A stretch of DNA of 53,328 bases from Usnea hakonensis (lineage: Eukaryota > Ascomycota > Lecanoromycetes > Lecanorales > Parmeliaceae): NCBI GenBank assembly GCA_013423325.1, contig BLJB01000194.1:1-53328 (forward strand), read 5' to 3'. The notes under the pieces are model-generated. The model was not told the origin of the DNA. It made no database searches and saw only the letters and a list, made by a program, of their open reading frames with translations. Positions within the stretch are counted from its first letter, which is position 1. The number at the start of each line of letters is the position of its first letter. Below are positions 1-8,421 of the stretch, one piece after another. Both the position numbers and the translations under genes were made by a program.

Positions 1-62
1 TCCTCATCAATTGAATCCTCGTTACACACCACCATTGACTTGATCTGGTTGCAGTCCTAACA
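1..62 (-). repeat. Terminal repeat end of a mobile element, truncated by the window edge
   Basis: This is a near copy of the repeat end at 1601-1662. It differs from that copy at two positions: C versus A near base 20, and C versus T before A near base 27. Its reverse complement matches the starts at 251 and 1305, so it is the closing end of an element that begins left of the window. The last bases, GCAGTCCTAACA, mirror TGTTAGGACTGC, as expected of a TG...CA element boundary. I cannot see its partner end or any target-site duplication. Confidence 0.75.
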
Positions 63-250
63 AGAAATTAAATATTAAATAGTTATTCTATACTAAAATA
101 TCTTTTTATTAATTATTTTATTAATTTATAATTAAATCGCTTTATACTAGAAGCCCTAAAATAATATAATATTATATATATAATAGATATTATTTTTTAA
201 GATATACGAATATATCTTTTAAGGGGGGGGGGGTAATATTATAAATATAA
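63..250. other. AT-rich spacer between two repeat ends, with an 11-G run
   Basis: The stretch is almost entirely A/T with alternating TA tracts (about 160-185) and a run of eleven G at 223-233 followed by TAATATTA. The motif G-run plus TAATATTA is the reverse complement of TAATATTACCCCCC near 430-441, just after the 182-bp repeat block. This suggests the spacer is part of an inverted copy of the same element family. No open reading frame is present. The AT skew fits a RIP-mutated repeat. Confidence 0.45.
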
Positions 251-432
251 TGTTAGGACTGCAACCAGATCAAGTCAATGGTGGTATGTAACTAGGATTC
301 AATTGATAGGGAGCAAATCTATATATAGTGGTGAAAGCTATTTATAGGCCGCAGTGACTTTGCCAAGACACGCTAGGCCAAGATAGGTCGCTAAGCGTAT
401 ATGCACGACCATAGAAGCTGTCACACTCGTAA
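251..432 (+). repeat. 182-bp repeat block, copy A (LTR-like start TGTTAGGACTGC)
   Basis: These 182 bases align without gaps to 1305-1486. The first 57 bases are also the exact reverse complement of 1606-1662. The two copies differ at only six positions, and every difference is TpA in one copy against CpA or TpG in the other. After base 432 the copies diverge. TG at the start and CA at the far end (1662) suggest a long terminal repeat, but 57-bp inverted ends are unusually long for an LTR, so a terminal-inverted-repeat element is equally possible. No matching target-site duplication flanks 251-1662. Confidence 0.8.
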
Positions 433-662
433 TATTACCCCCCTCTCTAAAAAGCCATATCCGCATAACTCACAATCCATAGATCTTATCTAACCTGACC
501 GGAGAGGAATTACCGAATCCGAACCACATTCCTGCAGTTACACTACAGAGTCCACTTCAACACCCGCTAGTAGCCTACCCTAAGAGTATCACTGGAGATT
601 TACCCTGATAATCCCAAGCTCTTACCATCAATATATTATAAAGAATCGAATATGCCATTTAG

Positions 663-920
663 TAGCAGGCTCACTCTGTAACGCGCAGTCGTCGACACAC
701 TCAGTAAAGAGGTCGATCATAATCGCGTTTACCATTATAGCAGGCTCACTATTTGACTAGTAGTTGCCGACATGCTCAGTGAAGAGGTCGGTCGTAGTCG
801 CGTTTGCCATTAAAGCAGGCTCACTTTGTAGAAGGGTTACCATTGTAGCAGGCTCACTATTTGACGTGCAGTTACCGACATACTCAGTGAAGAGGTCGGT
901 CGTAGTCGCGTTTGCCATTG
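663..920 (+). repeat. Degenerate tandem repeat, about 75-bp unit, three full units and one truncated
   Basis: Units begin with (T/A)AGCAGGCTCACT at 663, 738 and 846, with a shortened unit at about 812-845. Each full unit continues through a conserved CTCAGTGAAGAGGTCGGTCG block and ends GTTTGCCATT. Units 2 (738) and 4 (846) are nearly identical and unit 1 is more diverged. An apparent open reading frame across these units is a by-product of the periodicity and I do not call it a gene. The array lies between the two 182-bp repeat blocks, so it is probably internal sequence of a non-autonomous element. Confidence 0.75.
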
Positions 921-948
921 AAGCAGGCTCACTCCGTCACACGCAGTC

Positions 949-1102
949 ATACCATACTCCGGCCCCTCAAGGTCTTACGGCAGGCTCCGGCCATGCCCAT
1001 ACTCCGTTCCGTGCCATTATAGCAGGCTCACTAGTACACCCCAGTCACATATAGGTATACCATACTCCGGCCCCGCAAGGTCTTACGGCAGGCTCCGGCC
1101 AT
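949..1102 (+). repeat. Two copies of a 46-bp GC-rich repeat
   Basis: The block starting ATACCATACTCCGGCCCC and ending GGCAGGCTCCGGCCAT occurs at 949-994 and again at about 1057-1102 with a single difference (T/G). Between the copies is another AGCAGGCTCACT start like that of the upstream 75-bp units. No coding potential is evident. It appears to be the 3' continuation of the same tandem array. Confidence 0.65.
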
Positions 1103-1304
1103 ACCCCCTCTACTCCCGGCAGTCATACTCCGAAATATAGCAGTACCGTATTGCTTGGGCGTTACTAGGGCACTCCATATTGCTTAGGATATACCTGGGT
1201 GCTCGGTGACACCCCCCTACCAGCTTCTTTAAGCTCGCCTGGAGATACGAGCGTAATGATAAGTAGATTATCGATATCGTACGATTGACGGATCAATTGA
1301 ATAA

Positions 1305-1662
1305 TGTTAGGACTGCAACCAGATCAAGTCAATGGTGGTATGTAACTAGGATTCAATTGATAGGGAGCAAATCTATATACAGTGGTGAAAGCTATTTGTG
1401 GGCCGCAGTGACTTTACCAAGACACGCTAGGCCAAGATAGGTCGCTAAGCGTATGTGCACGACCATGGAAGCTGTCACACTCGTAACATATAACTACTTA
1501 TAGGGCTAAAAGAGATATATAACCTCCTTCCTATTTAGATTTAGCGCCTTAGTACCTCTCTATCTATATATTTTTCTTATACCTATATATAGATTTTACC
1601 TCCTCATCAATTGAATCCTAGTTACATACCACCATTGACTTGATCTGGTTGCAGTCCTAACA
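1305..1662 (+). mobile_element. 358-bp solo element with 57-bp perfect terminal inverted repeats (solo LTR or MITE-like)
   Basis: The element opens TGTTAGGACTGCAACC and closes with its reverse complement, GGTTGCAGTCCTAACA. Bases 1305-1361 are perfectly complementary to 1606-1662. The interior (1487-1600) is AT-rich with no reading frame. TG...CA termini fit a solo LTR, perhaps the 3' LTR of a non-autonomous retroelement starting at 251. Long perfect inverted ends instead fit a miniature inverted-repeat element. Flanks ATAA (left) and CGTT (right) do not match, so a target-site duplication is absent or eroded. No primer-binding site or polypurine tract could be recognised. Confidence 0.7.
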
Positions 1663-1754
1663 CGTTAGGCCTTAGCCAAGTAGTCACTTGGTACAGGGCT
1701 CTCCTGAACCTAATGCTAACATTATCTAGCTACGGTAGAAAAGTGACGAAAGAC

Positions 1755-3447
1755 TTAGAATTCCATTGCACTATCTTTGTCCCGCTCCATCTTCACACCC
1801 TCCTCGTCCCTCAATACCCCTGTAACGTAGTTCCTAAAGTAATCTATATAAGGTCTCAAACTCGTCTTCTCATAATCATGAGTCTTCATGACATCGCCAT
1901 TCTGGCTTATCGCTTGTCTATCAAACGCATCGATCTCACCCAAAAGGTCCGTCACTGTTGGCACGCTGAGAGGATCGAATCTCGATAGTCTTTTGGTATC
2001 GATGGGCACACATACTCTTCCAGTGCCCGGGTGTATGACAAAAGGAGATTTGAGCAAATGTATTTGCTTCTTGCTAACCTCAACATCCAGGCGCGGATAT
2101 GTGTACTCTAGCACAATGTCCTGCTTTGCTTCTAAAAGAGCTCTGCCATCCAGGACCTTGCTAGCTCCTGTCTTCGCAAGGGTATCTATGTCAGCCCATT
2201 TACTGACGCTTGACCGACCGGGGGCTGCGTCCCATTTCTTGCGTAGAGAATCATTCAGCACTTTATCAGGGAGTATTTGAAGTAGACGCTCTGCCTTTTC
2301 CGGATCGGCCCAAGGGTCCTGGTCTTCCAAAACATCGCGCTGGAAGTGTTCTTTTAAGATGCCGAGACTCCGGCTGCCAAACATCAGGTGGGCACACGGT
2401 CATGGAGGACCTTGCGACTTACGCTAGATGAGGATGGAGAGGCCGCTTCACATCGACCTTCTTACCACTTTGAGTTCCACCTTTTATCACCTCGAGATAC
2501 CCTGCGAGCGCCTTCCTTTTGTGGTCGTCCATACTTCTTGCTCTTCTGTCGCTAACCCAGGCGTGTGCCCCTCTCCGCCCAGAATAGACCCACATGATGT
2601 GCTGAAATCCAAAGTCTTCTCTCAGCGCTGTATCTACGACTTTGATGGCCATTGTAACAAATGACCAACACTTGTGGCAGATGTTTGCTTTGCTGCAGCA
2701 GGTACGTATGTCGTCATAGTCCGTCAAATCTATGTCAAAGACTAGCTCTTTTGCCACTGGCCGAAAAGCGGTGGATTTACGAAGAGTCTTGCGATCCCGA
2801 GGGTTTGCTGTGTAGACAGGACCTATCTCGAAACGAGACGGGTTGAGGCGAAGAATGTCCTTCCGAAGGCTGCGAGACATTAGTTTTGGCGGCGAGGTAG
2901 TACAACGATACTTACAGGTCTCCTGTGGCGAAGCTTTGGTACCTGAGATACGCATCATTTTGCAGAGTGAATGCGAATTCCCGATGACCAAAGTCATTCG
3001 ATGGCTTCATTGAGTGGTTCAGCCACTGGAAAAGGTACCTAAATGGGAAAAGACGCTGATAGAAAGCTAGCATGACTTCAGGATCTGTATACTTCGCAAA
3101 CGGAACACACTGTCTTAAAAGGGGTTAGAGAATTGCATTCACTTGAACCGGAGACATTCTCACAAGGGTGCGTCTGGTAAAATGTTTTTCTCGTTAATGT
3201 TCGAGACTGCTGAGCCCGAAAATTCATCTTCTTCATCGTCATCCACGTCATTAAACAGGTCTTCGAGTTTCACATCCGTCTTCGTCGCCTCGCTTGTAGA
3301 ACAATCTAAAGGCGATGCACCGTCATTCATTTCCATGTTTCCCTCCTCGTTCAATTGGCCACGTGCCTCCTCAGGCGCGTCCGGGAGGACGGTATCTTCT
3401 GATAGACAATCAGATAACATTTGCTCTGGAGCAGTAGAGTGTGGCAT
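1755..3447 (-). CDS. PRI1: DNA primase catalytic (small) subunit, 515 aa, four exons
   Basis: The small subunit of the DNA polymerase alpha-primase complex makes RNA primers for nuclear DNA replication. Exons on the minus strand are 3164-3447, 2916-3113, 2423-2869 and 1755-2373; introns of 50, 46 and 49 bp keep one frame throughout. The N-terminus (about residues 1-90) is a variable acidic extension. The catalytic region follows, with RFEIGPVYTANPRD near 173-186, the metal-binding FDID motif at 205-208, a Cys cluster at 218-228 (CC...C..C) that would bind zinc, and the hallmark YSGRRGAHAW at 256-265. Length and motif order fit fungal Pri1. The first intron uses an AAG acceptor at 3114-3116, because the more obvious CAG four bases downstream breaks the frame. 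Start: ATG at 3447 opens the only frame leading into exon 2. Confidence 0.95.
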
Positions 3448-3904
3448 GATTAGAAGTTGTCAATTTTTGATGTAAATAGTGGAGTGGCGGCGCGTGTGTC
3501 GCGTCAACCGCGTGCTCGTATTTATTCACGCATGGGATTACTGGTTGTGTAACTAGTACTGGTAAATTACAAAACCACAACTAAAGCCCAATGAAATCAC
3601 CCCTGTAGGTTTCAGCGTTTCACCTCGTCATACTGCTTCCAAGCATTGAGTCTGGCAGAACGATCTTTCCTCGGACTGCTACTTCACGATGAAAAATTAG
3701 ATCGCATCTGATATACAAAACTCAGGTCGGCTCTTAGAAGTTCGACCACCACGGCATTTTGGTCGCGTCAAGTATAGTGAAGATTCAATTAATGCTACCT
3801 TGACATTTGCGGTCAAAGATGAGGGTTTCGACTATATCACAACTAATGAGATTATGGTCTAAAGCTTCCTGTAGACTGTCAGACCCACGGCCTATGTAAA
3901 TTAC
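3448..3904. other. Intergenic region upstream of PRI1
   Basis: This 457-bp stretch lies between the PRI1 start and the stop of MDM35, both on the minus strand. It must hold the PRI1 promoter. I see no further exon, repeat or RNA gene. Confidence 0.5.
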
Positions 3905-4312
3905 CTATTGAGGAAATTCACATTTTCGTCTGAGGTGCTCAGCGTCAGTATCTTTGTTATCATTTCTAGCATCTTCCAGCATGGAATCGATATTTCTCTC
4001 TTTCAAGGCTTTCTGGGAAATGTCAGCTCTCGAGCCCAAATTGTGTACCGATTCTACCTACATCAAGACAAGTCTTGTAGTCTCTCAATAGTGATTGGCA
4101 CTCATCAGTTGTTGATTCTCCTCGTAAGTATTCTGCTCCGCAGTTAAAAGAAAGCAAAAATGTAGACAACGGGGACTCCTCACTGTCACTGTACCATTTA
4201 AGGAAACAAGAGTCGTAGCGCCTAGGGCCATATCAGATAACCACAGGCACAGATTGAATGGATGAACTCACTCCTTCACGAGGTTGCATTCGGGTGCAAG
4301 AGATGAGGACAT
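3905..4312 (-). CDS. MDM35: Mdm35/TRIAP1-type twin CX9C intermembrane-space protein, 86 aa, four tiny exons
   Basis: In yeast, Mdm35 sits in the mitochondrial intermembrane space and binds Ups1/Ups2, which carry phosphatidic acid and phosphatidylserine between membranes. Exons are 4272-4312 (41 nt), 4184-4221 (38), 4062-4135 (74) and 3905-4012 (108); the three introns are 50, 48 and 49 bp with normal GT/AG ends, and phases match exactly. The protein starts MSSSLAPEC and has two CX9C pairs, C9/C19 and C39/C49, with FLKWYSD and EYLRG between them. It continues KALKERNIDSMLEDAR, typical of the family. No exon exceeds 110 nt, so simple ORF scanning misses the gene. An extra Cys near residue 81 is outside the twin motif. 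The gene is divergent from RRP6, 236 bp away. Confidence 0.93.
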
Positions 4313-4548
4313 TCTCTGCGAATCTTAACCGATTCCTTATCTCTTTCAGAGGAGGTCTTCCAAAGTCGAGCTTTGGTGCTTCAATCATAAAGTCACTAAT
4401 CCATTTCTGACTAACGTACGTGGGCGATGACAAAGAAACACACGCTAAAAGTAGTTTACGTTACAAACTCTACAGACATCAGCTTCAGGCGATTTTCATC
4501 ATGACACTACTTTTGCTGTTGGCCGTTACCTGCCGGGAACGTTGAGCA
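4313..4548. promoter_or_regulatory. Bidirectional promoter between MDM35 (-) and RRP6 (+)
   Basis: The two start codons face away from each other across 236 bp, so both promoters must lie here or overlap the genes. I see no TATA box that I would trust. This is inferred from gene layout only. Confidence 0.45.
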
Positions 4549-7135
4549 ATGGCTTTAGGTACTACTTTCAAGGACTTGACGAACAGCATCTCTCTGGCCT
4601 TGATTGACACAACTCGGACTGCTAGTCAAATATCAAACGAAGATATCGCGTTCCATCGTTCTTCCAATCCCTCAATCGTATCTCGTTTTGAACAGCAAAA
4701 TTCAAGACTTCTCGGCCTTGCGAGAAGGCTAGCACGCTCTGCGGTCTCTGGGATCGAGATTACGGAACCTGAAATTGTCAATGCAGACTCTGTTGAAGAT
4801 AATTGGCGAGAAATCGTAGATGTAATTGACAACCTCCTTGAGAAGGCCGATGCTTGTCTTGATGAATATACTGGAGTCATACGAAAATTAAGTCCATCTC
4901 AAGAGGAGCATATGAGAAAAATTGGGCCTGCTTCTGGGAAGCAAAAGCCTGCCAAAGCCTATCGAACACAGAATATTGCAAAACCTCAACTGTCATTCAC
5001 TACCGTCCCAAATAATGACGAGACAGGTCTATTCAAACCATTGCTGCGCACAAAACCTAATGCTATGGTAACGCTTGATAACAGTCTCAAGCTCGTTGCT
5101 GCTGAAGACGGATTGATGCAGTATGACCCACAATTCTATTTGTCTTCCAAAAAAATTACACCAAGGGTCTCATTGACTCGAATTCCAGGTATAGTCACCC
5201 ATACGAAACTGAGATCAAGACTTCTCAGTATCCTGTCACGACCCGTATTAAGGGGGATCCAATACCGTTCTTGCCGTTCGAATCTTCAGAAGCTATTTTA
5301 GTCGATACACCCGAGAAGCTGCTTTCGATGCTGGAAGAGCTTAAATTGGCAAGAGAAATTGCAGTCGATGTAGAGCATCATGATGAGCATTCCTATATCG
5401 GTCTAGTCTCGCTGATGCAAATAAGCACAAGAGCTAAGGACTGGTTAGTTGATACTCTCAAGCCATGGCGAGAGAAGGTCCAAGTGCTCAACGAAGTCTT
5501 CACAGACCCGAGCATACTTAAAGTAAGCCTGGAAGACTCACCTGACGGTCTCTAATTAACACTAGCAGATTTTTCACGGGTCGTCGATGGACATGATCTG
5601 GCTGCAAAGAGACTTCGGTTTGTACGTAGTTGGCTTATTCGACACTTTTCATGCATCCAGATCGTTGGGATACCCAAAACACGGGCTGGCGTATCTGCTA
5701 AAACGATTTGCCAATTTTGACGCAGCAAAACAGTACCAAATGGCGGATTGGCGAATACGGTCCGCATATGTCTACTAGATCGAGCGTCTACCATATCAGA
5801 CTGACTTTTCGGGTTAGACCACTTCCGGAAGAAATGTTCAATTATGCTCGCTCTGATACCCATTTTCTTCTCCACATTTACGACAATATGCGCAATGAGC
5901 TGATCGATAAGTCGAATCTTTCCCAGCCTGACGGTGACCTTATCGAGATTGTCATGGACCGCTCGAAAGAGGAGACGCTCCAGCGTTATGAGCGTCCAGT
6001 TTATGACGCACAACGTGGATCAGGACCAATGGGATGGTACAACATGCTTTGTCGTACACCAGCACTATTAAACCAAGAGCAATTTGCGGTTTTTAGAGAA
6101 GTACACCAATGGCGAGATCGGATTGCCAGAGAGGAAGATGAGAGTGTTCATTTCGTGATGCCAAAACACGTTCTCTACAACCTGGCTCGAGAGATGCCTG
6201 TCGACATGCCTACCCTGCTTGGTTGCTCTCATCCCATCTCCAAAAGCTTCAAGAACCGCAAGTCAGAATTACTTGCCGTAATTAAAAAGGCGAGAACACA
6301 GGGCGGCAAAGACCCTGATATGAGAGAATTCATGAATTCAGTGCAGAATATGACTGTTGGCCGCTTCTCGAATTCAAATCGAGCAGAGCAACTAGTCCCA
6401 GCACTTGCCACTGCCAAGATGGCCCTGTCGCCTCATAGAACATCAGCTCAGGGTAGAAACTCGCATTTCTGGGGATCTGTCGCTCCAAACAATATTGATC
6501 GTCGGGTAGTGGACGGGGATTCCATGGAAAGTCCTTGTCTGGCGTTACCAGTAGCACGGCTTACCGCAGAAACATTTGAAGCTACAGAGGTGGCCGGTGC
6601 AAATGCTAATGAGCGGTCTGAAACTAGTCCTGCCGCCCGTGTTGGAAATAGGAAGTCGACAGTAAGGGATGTGTTCGTTGCCAAAGAAGCTAGGGGCCCT
6701 CGTAGACCTGAGGCCCCTTATTCGTACAACTCTCCGAACGCAGTGTATTCGAGCCAAGAAAGCAATTGCGCAGATAACGCTCAAGAAAAGGCTGGCGAGG
6801 TCGACACGGCCCCTAACATCGACAACGAGCAACAATATCAGAATAGCAGAGCGTCGAATAAAGCAAAAGAAAACAAGCGAGCTTGGAGACTTGAGAGTAA
6901 GCGGCCGAAGACGGAAAGGCTTCAAGGGGATGAAGATGCCGGAATCCAGAAGTCTAGAGAAGTAGAGCCATTCGATTACGCAAGTGCCCCCTCGGTGCTA
7001 CATGCCCGAAGAGAGAGCAATGGGATGGTAATTGGAAAGGAAACCAATCCCTACACCAAATCAAGTGATTCTCCCAAGGGACTGCGAAGGGCAAGGAAGC
7101 AGCAAGAAGGAAAAAGTTTCACGTTTATGGGTTAA
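4549..7135 (+). CDS. RRP6: Rrp6-type nuclear exosome 3'-5' exoribonuclease, 802 aa, four exons
   Basis: Rrp6 is the DEDD-family nuclease of the nuclear RNA exosome; it trims rRNA, snRNA and snoRNA precursors and degrades faulty transcripts. Exons are 4549-5120, 5195-5522, 5569-5759 and 5818-7135, with introns of 74, 46 and 58 bp in consistent phase. The PMC2NT domain occupies roughly residues 10-110. The nuclease domain follows: AVDVEHHDEHSYIG (acidic D/E pair near 247-249), HGSSMDMIWLQRDFG, and YARSDTHFLLHIYDNMR with the Tyr and Asp of motif III. An HRDC domain follows (HQWRDRIAREEDES through LAREMP). The last 300 residues are charged and low in complexity, ending GKSFTFMG as in many fungal orthologues. 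The first intron skips a CAG acceptor for ATAG at 5191-5194, because only that keeps the frame. Confidence 0.95.
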
Positions 7136-8421
7136 TACTGCGTACCCAGACGCTTTCTCGATACAAGCGGATTGGGAATGACGAAGTTATGCTGGATTGT
7201 TTGCTCAGCGATCACTGCTTGGCTACACGTACTCGGTAGCAATGGAGATCTACATACCATGCGCAACATAATGAATTCAGACTGCAGCTACTAAGACCGA
7301 AGCTCGAAAGCAGAGAGTTTTGCGGTGATGCCTCGATCAGGCGGTTTACTCAACTGTAAAGCATGGACTACCATTCCAAATCAGCCGGGTTTGCGTGTGT
7401 AGCTGAATACTAGACAAAACGCCGTTGAGAACAACGATGAAATTAATTGTACAAAAGAGATAGGTAGAACACTGAAGGTGACATTGGAATCTACCACGAC
7501 TGGTTTAACGCTCAATTATCGACCAACACTGAAGGCATGATTCAGTGCAGTCCAATGATTTGTATGGCGAAGGCTGCGAGAGAGTGGATACCAGCCAGCA
7601 TCAGCACTCTATCACCGCCACAGTCCTCATACCTTACGCTTGCTGCTCAACGTCGATCGCTTTCTAAATTAGATTAGCTTCAATTGTCATTCGATCAACA
7701 GCTGTCAAAATCATCCATCATCCATCACTCCAGTTCAAGCAAGCGGTCAATGTGAAGAACAAAAAAGCGATTTCTGGGCAAACTGCGACCGTAATATACG
7801 ACGTATTATAAATTTACAGTACAAAGTACAACAGCTCCCAATTAAATGCCCTTGCTTCCTTACCTTAGCGCCATCCTATGATGATGACCACCGTTCCCTT
7901 GATTGGCCATGTCAGTCATCTATACTGGCTGTCATCGCAGCTCCTGAAACCTGTCTCCGATTGATCTTGCTGTACGCTGCGGCACCGCCTTCCGCTCCTC
8001 TCTTTACGAATACACCAAAGTCGGAGTTCCGGTTCAGTACTCTTGTTCCTAGATGCTGCCCACTAGTCTTGTCCTTGACATTTGAAAAACAATCTCCAAG
8101 CTACGATTGTCTACACGACCTGGCCTCAAGCTCTTACGGCTTTCGCACAAGAGCGTTGCGTATACCCTCACTTCTTTGCTCTCTAGCTCTGGACGTGTGC
8201 ACACTCTAGCGCTGTCAGTGAATCTACAAAGGCGAAAGATATTCCTCTTGGGCCATTCACCACGAGCTACAATTTCCTCTGAGAGCTCCGACACAAAGTC
8301 CCTGTACTGATCTTGAACCAAGCTCCTATGCGAGTGCAACCACACTTATAAATCGGCACTGGGCGATAGCCCTGACTTCAACCCTCAAATCGTAAAGTCT
8401 GCCTCCAAGATCAGCGGGAGA
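7136..8421. other. Intergenic region between RRP6 and the RasGAP gene
   Basis: About 1.3 kb holding the RRP6 3' end and the RasGAP promoter and leader. Short frames on both strands (for example 8049-8345 minus) have no recognisable family and no splice partners. I see no RNA gene or repeat. Confidence 0.5.

Noticed and set aside
764..1054. 96-codon open frame across the left-edge tandem repeats
   Set aside because: It follows the 75-bp periodicity, repeats the same peptide phrase and has no family; it is an artefact of the repeat array.
251..1662. A complete LTR retrotransposon
   Set aside because: The left repeat diverges after 182 bp, no gag or pol sequence, primer-binding site or matching target duplication is seen, and the ends carry 57-bp inverted repeats.
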